Shown here: one piece after another, positions 26,202-34,930 of the stretch | How the letters are laid out: the number at the start of each line of letters is the position of its first letter | How positions within the stretch are numbered: position 1 is the first letter of the stretch | NCBI RefSeq assembly: GCF_009795715.1 | Contig: NZ_WTCR01000002.1 | Location: 124,001 to 188,000 of the forward strand | Source: Labilibaculum euxinicum | GTDB taxonomy: Bacteria > Bacteroidota > Bacteroidia > Bacteroidales > Marinifilaceae | Direction of reading: 5' to 3' | DNA length: 64,000 nt | Notes under the pieces: model-generated | What the model was told of the DNA's origin: nothing | Databases searched by the model: none | The model's input: only the letters and a program-made list of their open reading frames with translations | Position numbers and translations under genes: made by a program

Positions 26202-26993
26202 CTAATAAAGCCCGTTTTTAGTAAGATCCTCAATTGTTTTTATGAGAATCTGCGACTTAATCTGCAGATGATAAGCTTTGGATTTTGATTTAAAAGTATT
26301 TATCCAATACAAGATTTTCAGGTTCACAGTATTTGCTGCAAGTTCATCAATAACGATCATGGGTTTTTTATCACCGCTCAGAACCTCAGGAATTTCTGCT
26401 AAAATACTATTGATAATGTCTGAAACCTTTTTAAAGTCGACCTTGTAATCCAGTTTTATAGTTATTTCATAGCGTAAATAACCATCAATTGTATAATTGA
26501 ATAACGGAGATTTTATAATTTGAGAATTCGGGATGAATACATCCTTTCCATCCAGTGTTTTAAGAATACTTTCCCGAAGATTAAGCTCACTCACGTAACC
26601 AATTGTTCCTCCTGTCTCAATTAGATCGCCTACTTTAAACGGACTTTTAAATGCCATTAATATTCCGGAAAGAAAGTTTTCACCAATATCTTTAAAGGCA
26701 AAACCAATTATAAATGTAGTGATTCCGGCACCAGCCATAATGTTTTTAGCGATTCCTCCCAGTCCTATGATATGAAGAAAAAAAACAAATCCGGTTATGC
26801 TGATCATAAAAGCAACAACTTTACCTAAAAAATCAGCGAGTAAGGGATTTTTTGTTTTAGGCTTAATTCTTTTAGTTACTATTTTCTTTATTAGCCACGA
26901 AAACATTATAAACAAGAATAATATGATTCCTCCCAATCCAATTTTGGGAAGTAGTTCTATTGTTTTGTTTGATATTTCCTGTAATTCGATCAT
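26202..26993 (-). CDS. MscS-family mechanosensitive ion channel (second copy)
   Basis: A 263-residue channel protein with three hydrophobic segments in residues ~18-115. The pore helix 'IAKNIMAGAGITTFIIGFAFKDIGENFLSGILMAF' and the following 'SPFKVGDLIETGGTIGYVSELNLRESILKTLDGKDVFIPNSQI' are diagnostic of MscS. It differs much from the copy at 6.0 kb, so it is not a recent duplicate. It is 49 bp upstream-separated from the APC permease gene, which lies behind it on the same strand, so these two may share a transcript. Confidence 0.92.
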   Translation of the reverse strand: MIELQEISNKTIELLPKIGLGGIILFLFIMFSWLIKKIVTKRIKPKTKNPLLADFLGKVVAFMISITGFVFFLHIIGLGGIAKNIMAGAGITTFIIGFAFKDIGENFLSGILMAFKSPFKVGDLIETGGTIGYVSELNLRESILKTLDGKDVFIPNSQIIKSPLFNYTIDGYLRYEITIKLDYKVDFKKVSDIINSILAEIPEVLSGDKKPMIVIDELAANTVNLKILYWINTFKSKSKAYHLQIKSQILIKTIEDLTKNGLY

Positions 26994-27042
26994 GTTTGCT
27001 GTGATTTAAATTAAAAAGTAAAATAAGATCTTTAAAAAGAAT

Positions 27043-28809
27043 TTAAATGATTAGTCTCACGCCACCTAAATCTTCCACTTTATAAAGAAAATGATCTCCC
27101 GGTGATGCAATGAACATGAAGTTGATTGGAACATTCCATTTGTTTGAAAGTTCTTTAATTAGTTCCGGACCAAATTTTCCTTCAATAATTGAAGCCTCTA
27201 CATCAATTTCCGGATATTCTTCATCAATAATTTCAACGACCTTTTTAAAGCTTGCTATGAATTCAGACTCATCTTCATTTGCAGGATCAATTACGTGAAC
27301 AATTTTCAGGTTTTTAGTGTGTTCGTTGTTTTTAATATATAACATTACCTTATTTAATACGGCTATATTATCGCGTTTTGCAAAGTAGACGAATTGCTGG
27401 GCATTAATTGAATTAATAACATTATTCAGGTGAGAACTGATTTGCAGAAACCAGTTTTTAATGTAATTGAAAATGTAAATGGAGACACCTAATAAGGCTC
27501 TTAATATAGCAACCCGATTCAACATTACAGAAATAAAAATAATAGCAGGAATAAAGTAGCTTAAAAACACATTCACATTCGAAGGTGCATTTTCATTCTG
27601 AGGTTCCATCAGTATATTTCCAACAAGAGCAACTATTACTGCAATAATGGCAACGAAAACACTCAGCCATTTTGCTGTTTCCGGACGCGGAAGTTTGGCT
27701 CTGCGAACTTTTAGCAGGATATTACCAAATCCGAAAAGAAACATAACCGATAGAAATGAAATGGTGTAAACTCCGGCTAAAACCCCAACATTACCATTGG
27801 TAATCAGCAGAACGGAAACAGAAAGGATAAAGAACATGATAATGATTCGGTATGAACTGCCTTTTTTGTTTTTTCGCAAGAAAAATTGGGGAAGAATTCG
27901 ATCCAAAGTCATTCGTTCAAGCAATCCTGAAACACCAATGTAAGAAGTTAAGACAGCTCCGCTCAACACCAAAACAGCATCAAGAGAAACGAGTGTTGAC
28001 AGCCATTCTCCGGCCGATAAACTACCCATGTGCGACAATAGTGTTGTTGAGTATTCTGATCTTATTTCGGGAATAGGAACTAAACTTAGTGCAAGGAATG
28101 CCATTAATGGGTTGATGATACTTACCACAACCCACATGTTTAAAAGTGTTTTCCGGAAAACTCCCGGTTGCTGTTCTTCAACAAAATTCGCAGAACTTTC
28201 GAATCCGGATATGCCCAGCATAGAGGCAGAGAAACCCAAAAATATCGCCATGGTAATACTCCCTCCTATAGGCAGGTTCCAGTTTTCCAAGAATTGGGAA
28301 AATCCATTTTGAAACAAATAGATGAATATAAATAAAGCCAATATGGACAATGAAAAAAGATGGAAAATAAAGATGCCGGCAGCTACTTTCGCTGATTCTG
28401 TAATTCCGGAAATGGTGAGGACTGCAAAAACCAATAGGAGACCAACTGTAGCCATCATAATGGGTAACTGGGTAAAAACGTGATGAAAGTAATGCATTGC
28501 TTCGTTTGCAGATATCACCGCAGTGGCCATGTACGAAAGTATGGTTAGAGTTGCAGCCAATGAAGCTGTCGATTTGCTTGTGGTATTCAGCAATGCATTG
28601 TATGCGCCTCCGTTTAAAGGAAGAGCACCAACTACCTCTCCGTAAATTTTCCGGAAAAGAAATAAAACCACAGCCACTATAAGCAGGGTGATCCATGCAT
28701 ACTGGCCTGCAAAGCCAATAGATAAAGCAGATACATATAGTACGGAAGAGCTAATGTCATTTCCACAAATAGCGGTTGAAGCTAAAACACCAAGTTTTTT
28801 CTTTGTCAT
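27043..28809 (-). CDS. APC-superfamily permease with cytosolic C-terminal domain
   Basis: A 588-residue inner-membrane transporter. About 12 hydrophobic segments fill residues 1-450, with the APC signature start 'LGVLASTAICGNDISSSVLYVSALSIGFAGQYAW' (unwound TM1), 'GEVVGALPLNGGAYNALLNTTSK' and 'GFSASMLGISGFESSANFVEEQQPG'. The last ~120 residues form a soluble alpha/beta tail ('NEHTKNLKIVHVIDPANEDESEFIASFKKVVEIIDEEYPEIDVEASIIEGKFG') resembling the universal-stress-like tails of some APC members. It probably imports an amino acid or related solute; the substrate is unknown. Confidence 0.85.
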   Translation of the reverse strand: MTKKKLGVLASTAICGNDISSSVLYVSALSIGFAGQYAWITLLIVAVVLFLFRKIYGEVVGALPLNGGAYNALLNTTSKSTASLAATLTILSYMATAVISANEAMHYFHHVFTQLPIMMATVGLLLVFAVLTISGITESAKVAAGIFIFHLFSLSILALFIFIYLFQNGFSQFLENWNLPIGGSITMAIFLGFSASMLGISGFESSANFVEEQQPGVFRKTLLNMWVVVSIINPLMAFLALSLVPIPEIRSEYSTTLLSHMGSLSAGEWLSTLVSLDAVLVLSGAVLTSYIGVSGLLERMTLDRILPQFFLRKNKKGSSYRIIIMFFILSVSVLLITNGNVGVLAGVYTISFLSVMFLFGFGNILLKVRRAKLPRPETAKWLSVFVAIIAVIVALVGNILMEPQNENAPSNVNVFLSYFIPAIIFISVMLNRVAILRALLGVSIYIFNYIKNWFLQISSHLNNVINSINAQQFVYFAKRDNIAVLNKVMLYIKNNEHTKNLKIVHVIDPANEDESEFIASFKKVVEIIDEEYPEIDVEASIIEGKFGPELIKELSNKWNVPINFMFIASPGDHFLYKVEDLGGVRLII

Positions 28810-29405
28810 TTTTAATGTTGTTTATCTAATCGAGTTCTTATAATTAACAGGATAGTTGTCTGTTTTTGTTATTGTAATATTTAGTAGTTTGCTTTTTATG
28901 AACACTAATGTAATTCATTTATTTAATTTTTTCATTGTATTTAGGAAGGACTTCATCATCAGCTGGCCTATTTATGCTGGGCTTTTGTGGATTAGACATT
29001 TAAAGAAATTATTTTAAAAGCGTCCTTGATATATTTTTTTCATTTTTTGGATAAAGCAAAAACTATGAAGTCAGGTTTGGGTGGATAGCACAATACAAAA
29101 AATAGGACAATATTGGTGTTTAATGTTCATTTCAATACAAATTGTTGCTCATGAAAAAGGACAGATCCAATTGTTGCGGTACCATGCAATCAATTGAATT
29201 TGATCAGGATATTAAGAATATGGAAAAGATTTGATTGAACTTCGTAAAAATTCAGGCATGATTTTATCTGATGAGCTTATTTTGCGCGAGGAGTTGAATG
29301 AGCTTAAAACTGAATTTAAGTAATTGAAGTTGATTATTTTCTGGATCTGTTCGTAAGATGAACCAAAAATGGAGTTCGACAAGATGGGAGGAACTTTGTA
29401 ACAAA
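28810..29405. other. ~600-bp gap with a possible decayed small gene
   Basis: No intact gene of normal size. AT-rich sequence lies on the left; a short coding-like segment is noted separately at 29151-29324. Confidence 0.5.
29151..29324 (+). pseudogene. Possible frameshifted small gene
   Basis: An ATG at 29151 opens 27 codons (start MKKDRSNCCGTMQSIEF) and stops at a TGA. Shifting frame just before that stop continues with 30 further codons that look protein-like and amphipathic ('DLIELRKNSGMILSDELILR...') to a TAA. The two pieces together would give a ~58-residue helical protein. I do not recognise it. It may be a frameshifted gene, a sequencing indel, or chance. Confidence 0.3.
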
Positions 29406-29435
29406 AAAGAGACGCAGCACCAGCTACGTCTCTTT
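29403..29435 (-). terminator. Rho-independent terminator of the betaine transport operon
   Basis: A 9-bp stem (29406-29414 with 29427-29435) which on the minus strand is followed by a T-run (A-run at 29403-29408). It lies 37 bp after the substrate-binding protein gene. Confidence 0.85.
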
Positions 29436-29471
29436 CCCTTTATATGTGAATCTAAAGTTTCAACTTTCAGA

Positions 29472-30344
29472 TTATTTTATCCATGAATCAACCAATACTT
29501 TATTGGTTTTATACCATTCCGCAGCTCCGGCTTCTTCACCTTTGTCTTTAATGGCTGTCATTAATTCGTACAACTGCTCTTCTTTAAGGTTAAAGTTTTT
29601 GAAAAAAGCAGCCGCCTTGGGTTGGTCTTTCTCAAATCCTCTTCGCGAAATAATTGTGCAGGCATCCTTTGGGTAAACTCCTTTAGGATCTTCTAAATAT
29701 TTCAAGTCGTTTTGGGTCCAGGCGAAATGTGGTTTCCAGCCGGTTATTGCAATCCACTCTTTATCCCTGATTGCTTTCTCAAGACTGGCCACCATTGCAG
29801 GTCCGCTTGATGTAATTTGTTCGAAATCGAGTTTATATGCGTCTATAGCTTTAAGCGTGTTGGCATGAATACCGGCACCAGCACCAATACCAATAATTTC
29901 ACTATTAAATTTATCTTTATTGGCGTTCAACTCTTCTATAGAATTAATCGTAACATACGTAGGAACTACCAAACCAGTTGTACCCTCGCTAAACGATTCG
30001 CCTAATATTACCAACTTATCACCATAGTTGTCCCAGTAATCTTTGTGTGTATTCGGAAGCCATGCATCAAGAAATACATCACCTTTTGAGTTTTCTTTTG
30101 ACAATTCACCATAGATCATGCCTGGAGCCAAATTGGTTAATTCTACATTATAACCATTTGCTTCGAGTGCTGTTTTGGCTAAATAAGTGAACGCAACTCC
30201 TTCGGCCCAATTGGGATAAAAGATGCTGATTTCTTTTTTATCTTCACTTTTTCCTTTTTTCTTGCCATTGTTGTTGCATGAACTAACTGAAACAGTTAAT
30301 AGTACAGCAACAAGCAAGATTCCTAAGTTTCTTAATTTAAACAT
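29472..30344 (-). CDS. proX: Glycine betaine ABC transporter substrate-binding lipoprotein
   Basis: A 290-residue OpuAC/ProX-type binding protein. The signal peptide ends in a lipobox (LTVSVSSCNN, Cys23). The mature protein contains 'ISIFYPNWAEGVAFTYLAKTALEANGYNVELTNL', 'GDVFLDAWLPNTHKDYWDNYGDKL', 'GTTGLVVPTYV' and 'ITGWKPHFAWTQNDLKYLEDPKGVYP', including the Trp residues that cage the quaternary ammonium group in this family. It delivers glycine betaine or a relative to the ProV-ProW transporter encoded upstream. It is the last gene of the operon. Confidence 0.93.
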   Translation of the reverse strand: MFKLRNLGILLVAVLLTVSVSSCNNNGKKKGKSEDKKEISIFYPNWAEGVAFTYLAKTALEANGYNVELTNLAPGMIYGELSKENSKGDVFLDAWLPNTHKDYWDNYGDKLVILGESFSEGTTGLVVPTYVTINSIEELNANKDKFNSEIIGIGAGAGIHANTLKAIDAYKLDFEQITSSGPAMVASLEKAIRDKEWIAITGWKPHFAWTQNDLKYLEDPKGVYPKDACTIISRRGFEKDQPKAAAFFKNFNLKEEQLYELMTAIKDKGEEAGAAEWYKTNKVLVDSWIK

Positions 30345-30368
30345 AATTCTATTTATAGATTATTATAA

Positions 30369-31229
30369 TTATTTTTTTGCGATAGCTTGTGTGATTCTGT
30401 CTAAAATTATGGCCAATATCACAATGCCCAATCCCGACTCAAAACCTTTTGCTATGTCGTTTTGCTGAATTCCCTGGTAAACAATACTTCCCAGTCCTTT
30501 AGCACCTACCATTGAAGCGATAACCACCATTGATAAGGCCAGTAGTATTACTTGGTTAATTCCGGCCAAAATAGTTGGTTTTGCCAAAGGCAACTGGATT
30601 TTAAATAAAATTTGTTTTTCGGTTGCACCAAAAGCACGTCCTGCCTCGATCACATCCGATGGAACATTTTGAATGCCCAGACAAGTTAAACGTACGGCTG
30701 GTGGAAGCGAGAAAATCACTGTAGCTACAACTCCGGGAGTATTTCCTACACTAAAAAAGAAAATAGCCGGAATCAGATAAACAAAGGCTGGCATGGTTTG
30801 CATCAAATCGAGTATGGGCCGAATAATCACATCAGCAGTTTTGCTTCGGGCAGCCAAAATTCCAAGAGGAATACTAAAAATCAGGGCAATCAGGGTTGAT
30901 ACAATAACCAAAGTAGTTGTTTGTATGGATTCTTCCCAGTACCCCATCGCGAATACTAAAAACAATCCCAAAATGACAAATAGTGTCAGTCCGCCTCCTT
31001 TTTTTAATCCTTCAATTTTAAAGGCATTTTTCCCGGCATTGGCGTAGTAAGCCCCCAAGGCTACAAATGCAATAATGATATAAAAAGGAATGCCCAGCAA
31101 TACATCGTTCATACTATGAACCGTCCACGAGATAATGTCATCAACAGCTCCCCACAATCCCGAAAAGTTTTCTTCCAGCTTGTTAATTCCGGATTCTATA
31201 ATGGTACCAAGATCAATTAATTTTTCCAT
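30369..31229 (-). CDS. proW: Glycine betaine ABC transporter permease
   Basis: A 286-residue inner-membrane protein with about six transmembrane segments and the conserved inner-membrane-component loop 'AGRAFGATEKQILFKIQLPLAKPTILAGINQ' that contacts the ATPase. 'DLMQTMPAFVYLIPAIFFFSVGNTPGVVATVIFSLPPAVRLTCLGIQNVP' is typical of ProW/OpuAB. The start is set at ATG 31229, one base after the proV stop codon; a GTG at 31247 would give an 18-bp extension overlapping proV and is less likely. Translation is probably coupled to proV. Confidence 0.93.
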   Translation of the reverse strand: MEKLIDLGTIIESGINKLEENFSGLWGAVDDIISWTVHSMNDVLLGIPFYIIIAFVALGAYYANAGKNAFKIEGLKKGGGLTLFVILGLFLVFAMGYWEESIQTTTLVIVSTLIALIFSIPLGILAARSKTADVIIRPILDLMQTMPAFVYLIPAIFFFSVGNTPGVVATVIFSLPPAVRLTCLGIQNVPSDVIEAGRAFGATEKQILFKIQLPLAKPTILAGINQVILLALSMVVIASMVGAKGLGSIVYQGIQQNDIAKGFESGLGIVILAIILDRITQAIAKK

Positions 31230-31230
31230 A

Positions 31231-32475
31231 TTACATTTCGTTTGCACGTTCTTTTAGTTCACTTATTTCCTTTTTTCCAAATCGCGTAGCTTCAATAATT
31301 AACGAAGTTTGAGAGATCAGACCCAATAACTTTCCAGTTTCTTCTTCGATAACAGCCAGAGGGTATTTAGTCCCTGTAATTAGGGGTAACATATCTTCTA
31401 CGGAATAGGATTTATATACACTTGGAACATTTGTCTTCAGTGCTTTCTTAATAGACGTTTCTTTTTCTGTTTCCAATTCCAGAAGGTCTTGCAACCACAC
31501 ATAACCAAGAAATACTTTATTTTCATCCTCCACAGGAAGAACATCAACTCCAATAGTACGCATTTTACGGATGGATCCTTTGGGACCATCTTTAGGCATT
31601 TGAACCAGCGTATTCTTTTTAAACATGAGAGTTTCAGCCGTAATAATAGTTTTTCGATCCACTTTATTCACAAAAGCTTCAACATATTCAGTTGCCGGGT
31701 TTGTTAGAATCTCTTCTGCTGTTCCAATTTGGTCCACAACACCATCTTTCATGATGGCAATACGGTCACCAATTTTCATGGCTTCGTCCAAATCGTGAGT
31801 AATAAATACGATCGTTTTTTGCAGCTTGCTTTGTATGGTCAGTAACTCATCCTGCATATCCGATTTAATGAGCGGATCGAGTGCAGAAAATGCTTCGTCC
31901 ATAAGCAAAACTTCCGGATCGTTTGCCAGGGCACGTGCCAAACCTACCCGCTGTTGCATACCTCCCGACATTGCTGATGGAAATTGGTGCTCATAGCCTT
32001 TTAAGCCCACGGTTTCGAGTGCTTGTTGGGCTTTTTCTTCCCGCGCCAGCTTTTCTTCCCCTCTAATCTCTAATCCAAAAGCAGCATTTTCAAGAATTGT
32101 TCTGTGTGGCAGGAGACCAAACTTCTGAAATACCATACTCATTTCTGTACGTCGGGTTTCCAATAGTTCTTTATTCGTCTCACGGGTAATATCATGCTCA
32201 TCAAAAAAAACTTTACCGGCGGTAGGTTCATTAAGTCGGTTCAAACAGCGGATTAAAGTAGATTTTCCACTGCCCGATAAACCCATAATAACAAAAATTT
32301 CTCCCTCCTTAATTTCAAAGTTAACCTTGTTGACCCCAACAGTACATTTTGTTTTCTTCAGAATTTCTTCTTTTGAAATCCCTTTATCAAGTAATGCGAG
32401 TGCCTCCTGTTTTCGTTTTCCGAAAATCAGGGTTAAGTCCTCAACTTTTATTTTTATTTTTCTTTGATCCGTCAT
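31231..32475 (-). CDS. proV: Glycine betaine ABC transporter ATP-binding protein with CBS domains
   Basis: A 414-residue ATPase. Residues ~30-270 are the ABC domain: Walker A 'MGLSGSGKSTLIRCLNRL', Q-loop 'MVFQKFGLLPHRT', signature 'SGGMQQRVGLARAL', Walker B 'VLLMDEAFSALDPL', H-loop 'VFITHDLDEA'. Residues ~280-405 hold a CBS-like pair ('IRKMRTIGVDVLPVEDENKVFLGYV', 'SVYKSYSVEDMLPLITGTKYPLAVIEEETGKLLGLIS'), which in OpuA senses ionic strength or cyclic di-AMP. This suggests osmotic gating of the transporter. It lies 18 bp after the porin gene. Confidence 0.94.
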   Translation of the reverse strand: MTDQRKIKIKVEDLTLIFGKRKQEALALLDKGISKEEILKKTKCTVGVNKVNFEIKEGEIFVIMGLSGSGKSTLIRCLNRLNEPTAGKVFFDEHDITRETNKELLETRRTEMSMVFQKFGLLPHRTILENAAFGLEIRGEEKLAREEKAQQALETVGLKGYEHQFPSAMSGGMQQRVGLARALANDPEVLLMDEAFSALDPLIKSDMQDELLTIQSKLQKTIVFITHDLDEAMKIGDRIAIMKDGVVDQIGTAEEILTNPATEYVEAFVNKVDRKTIITAETLMFKKNTLVQMPKDGPKGSIRKMRTIGVDVLPVEDENKVFLGYVWLQDLLELETEKETSIKKALKTNVPSVYKSYSVEDMLPLITGTKYPLAVIEEETGKLLGLISQTSLIIEATRFGKKEISELKERANEM

Positions 32476-32493
32476 AACATCTCATTTTTCTAA

Positions 32494-33654
32494 TTAAAAG
32501 TAGTAACCAACATTGATATTGAAACGCATTTCCCAATCAGCATCCGGAGTCCCGGCAGCCAAAGCATTGGTCCATTCAGATCCTAACCAAGGTTGATTTT
32601 TACCCGCAGCCAAATCGAAATAGGTATAAATATTACCTGCGGTAAACATTGCACCCGTTACATTCATCATTGAACTTTCGAAACTGCTTTCAGCCTTATC
32701 CATGTATCCAAAATCGTTGTAGATAACCACATTCGATACAGGTCCCCATTCCAGAGGAATAGAGTAACTTAATCCAAGCGTATAGATACTTGCTTCGGCA
32801 GCAACCAAATAAGGAGCACCATAGGCAGTCATAGCAACAACATCATCACGTTCACCATCTGGATTCTCAGGACTGTATTTGTAATTGGCTATTTGAGCTT
32901 TTACACCAAATTTACCTGCTTTCAATTCGTAATATGCAGCAAGTGCATAATGGTTTCCAATTTCCTCAGTATCTATATTATAGAGGCCTCCGTATTGTGC
33001 AGATACACCCAAACGATGCTTTGCATTTGTATTGTTGATTTTATAGGACAAATCTCCATTCAGTTGATTTACCTCTTTATTTCTGAGAATCAAATTGCCG
33101 TCACTATTACTAATTGAGGCAACATCATAAGAATAACGGCTGTTGGAAACATCTGAATTATTTCCAAATTGAAGCTCTTCTGCATTTTTGAAGAATGCCA
33201 GACTGTAGTCCCATTTTTCACCCTGATGAGTATACTTCAAGCCCATATCGTGATCGTCTTCTAAACCAACATAGTAGTTTAAGCTAAAGAACCAGGAGTT
33301 TGAATTGTATGTTGTGATACCAAAAGGAACTTGGGTTAAACCGAATTGCAGTTCGTCGTTTTCATTAAAATCGTAGGCAATCCACCCTTGTTTCAACATG
33401 GCTCCACCAAAACTTTCGGAATAGAACCGATATTCTGCGTTTAGTTTTAAGCCCTTGTATTCTGCTTTGGCATTTAATCGGAATACATCGAAACCCAAAT
33501 CGCCGCCACGTTTTTGTTGGGCATCTTTCCAGGTAGAATTATTGTAATTGAAGCGTAGTGCACCACCAATGTCAACAGTCGCTTTTTCCTGTGCATATAC
33601 GGAAGTAGTGGACATAAGGAAACAAATCCCCAGCCACGTTTTTGAATAAAACAT
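32494..33654 (-). CDS. Outer-membrane porin-like beta-barrel of the betaine operon
   Basis: A 386-residue protein with a signal peptide (cleavage after VYAQ) and alternating beta-strand sequence throughout ('VDIGGALRFNYNNSTW', 'LKLNAEYRFYSESF', 'LQFGLTQVPFGITTYNSNSWFF', 'MGLKYTHQGEKWDYSLAFFKN') ending in an aromatic residue ('MRFNINVGYYF'), the outer-membrane insertion signal. It resembles the phosphate-selective porin O/P type. It is the first gene of a four-gene unit with proV, proW and proX, so it probably forms the outer-membrane route for betaine; the role is inferred from linkage. Confidence 0.82.
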   Translation of the reverse strand: MFYSKTWLGICFLMSTTSVYAQEKATVDIGGALRFNYNNSTWKDAQQKRGGDLGFDVFRLNAKAEYKGLKLNAEYRFYSESFGGAMLKQGWIAYDFNENDELQFGLTQVPFGITTYNSNSWFFSLNYYVGLEDDHDMGLKYTHQGEKWDYSLAFFKNAEELQFGNNSDVSNSRYSYDVASISNSDGNLILRNKEVNQLNGDLSYKINNTNAKHRLGVSAQYGGLYNIDTEEIGNHYALAAYYELKAGKFGVKAQIANYKYSPENPDGERDDVVAMTAYGAPYLVAAEASIYTLGLSYSIPLEWGPVSNVVIYNDFGYMDKAESSFESSMMNVTGAMFTAGNIYTYFDLAAGKNQPWLGSEWTNALAAGTPDADWEMRFNINVGYYF

Positions 33655-33859
33655 AAATGTAAATTAGATGAATATGACATGCAGAATATTGCATGCATGC
33701 AATTGAGTATCCATTTTCAAAACGGATATATAAGTATGTTTAATTGTAGGATGGAGGAAGGAATTTATCGGACAGAATTCTGAAAATAAGAAACTGAAAG
33801 CTATAGATTCTGGTATTCCTTTTATCGTGAAGTTCACTTGGTTTTAATCCCATAGCGTG

Positions 33860-33867
33860 CAAATATA
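33860..33867 (-). promoter_or_regulatory. -7 promoter motif of the porin-proVWX operon
   Basis: On the minus strand TATATTTG fits TAnnTTTG, leaving a ~200-nt leader before the porin start. No clear -33 element is seen. Confidence 0.45.
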
Positions 33868-34020
33868 GGCATTAATTATTTGCTAGTATAATAATTCGAG
33901 GGGTTTATAAATCAATTTCATTTTTAGATGGATCAACGACTGGCTTTTTACGGTTAAATTAAACCAGTATTATTGTTGGATTGAAAAAGGATAGAGCAGG
34001 TTCATATTTTCTTTGTATTC

Positions 34021-34222
34021 CTTCGTGCTTTGCACTCATCCCCACACTTCGTACTTTCGTGCTTTGCACTCATCCCTGCATTTCATACGTGGTTATTGAG
34101 CTTGAACCACTTCGTGGTTCGGATTGTGCGTAATCCCGAAGGGATTGAACCTGAATAAGCGCAGGTGCAAGCTACGGCTATGAGAGTAAAGAAGAGAAAG
34201 AAGCCCGAAAGGTGTTCAACAT
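34021..34222. repeat. Left hairpin-rich direct repeat flanking the REP transposase (decayed copy)
   Basis: About 200 bp closely similar, in the same orientation, to 34711-34922. It contains a 34-bp doublet (TTCGTGCTTTGCACTCATCC at 34022 and 34056), and hairpins at 34104-34120 (GAACCAC-TTC-GTGGTTC) and 34132-34146 (AATCCC-GAA-GGGATT). The two hairpins nearest the transposase are damaged compared with the right copy. Confidence 0.85.
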
Positions 34223-34669
34223 CTAAAACAAATACTTTTCCTCAAATTCAACATCATGCTCTTCCAGTAGCTGTATATACTCTTCACGATAGCTGAGTTT
34301 GGAGTGATGCTCTTTTTGATTCTTCACGTATGCAATCAGATTGTCTTTTGCTGATACATCATAGGTGAAAGCACCATAGCCTTCTTGCCATCCCGAAAAA
34401 TCGGGTAGGATATGGTTTGATTTGATGAAATCGCAGGTGCCAAGTTTTATGTCCTTCACTAAATTAGAAAGTGCAATTGCCGGGTGAAGATGCGTTACAA
34501 TATGGATATGATCTTCGACACCACCGATGCGATACAGGTGGCAATTCTTATTTACCAGTATTCCTCCGATGAAATGAAAAAGTCTTTCTCGATCGCTTTC
34601 TCTTAGTGTTTTATCTCTGTACTTGGTCGAGAATACAATTTGATAAAGGATTTGTGTATAGGTGCTCAT
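34223..34669 (-). CDS. IS200-like REP-associated tyrosine transposase (Y1 HUH)
   Basis: A 148-residue single-domain Y1 transposase. The HUH metal site is His54-Ile-His56 in 'VEDHIHIVTHLHP', and the catalytic tyrosine is Tyr114 in 'NLIAYVKNQKEHH'. 'QIVFSTKYRDKTL' and 'FSGWQEGYGAFTYDVS' are typical of the Bacteroidota group annotated as IS200/IS605 transposase. There is no TnpB. It is flanked on both sides by near-identical hairpin-rich repeats, which is the arrangement of RAYT (REP-associated tyrosine transposase) genes: these are thought to spread small palindromic elements rather than move themselves. The reading frame is intact. Confidence 0.9.
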   Translation of the reverse strand: MSTYTQILYQIVFSTKYRDKTLRESDRERLFHFIGGILVNKNCHLYRIGGVEDHIHIVTHLHPAIALSNLVKDIKLGTCDFIKSNHILPDFSGWQEGYGAFTYDVSAKDNLIAYVKNQKEHHSKLSYREEYIQLLEEHDVEFEEKYLF

Positions 34670-34710
34670 ATTTTATTGTTTTATTTTTGCTTCATACTAT
34701 CCCCGCTATC

Positions 34711-34922
34711 TTCGTGCTTTGCACTCATCCCCGCATTTCATACTTTCGTGCTTTGCATTCATCCCCGCATTTCATACGGGGTTATTGAGCTTGAACCACT
34801 TCGTGGTTCTGATTGAGTGCCGTGGTATAATCCCGAAGGGATTGAACCTGAATAACCGTAGGTGCAACCTACGGTTATGAATGTGTGAGAAGGAAAGGAA
34901 GCCCGAAGGGCTTCAACTTCGA
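34711..34922. repeat. Right hairpin-rich direct repeat flanking the REP transposase (intact copy)
   Basis: It has the same 34-bp doublet (34711 and 34745) and four perfect hairpins: 34793-34809 (loop TTC), 34829-34843 (loop GAA), 34852-34878 (12-bp stem, loop GCA) and 34899-34913 (AAGCCC-GAA-GGGCTT). The last ends about 18 bp from the stop codon of the neighbouring coiled-coil gene. Confidence 0.88.
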
Positions 34923-34930
34923 TAGTACGC

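Noticed and set aside
34606-34880. Plus-strand open frames over the right REP repeat
   Set aside because: They are antisense to the transposase and follow from the repeated hairpin sequence; repeated peptides (TLHSSPHF type) reveal the repeat origin.
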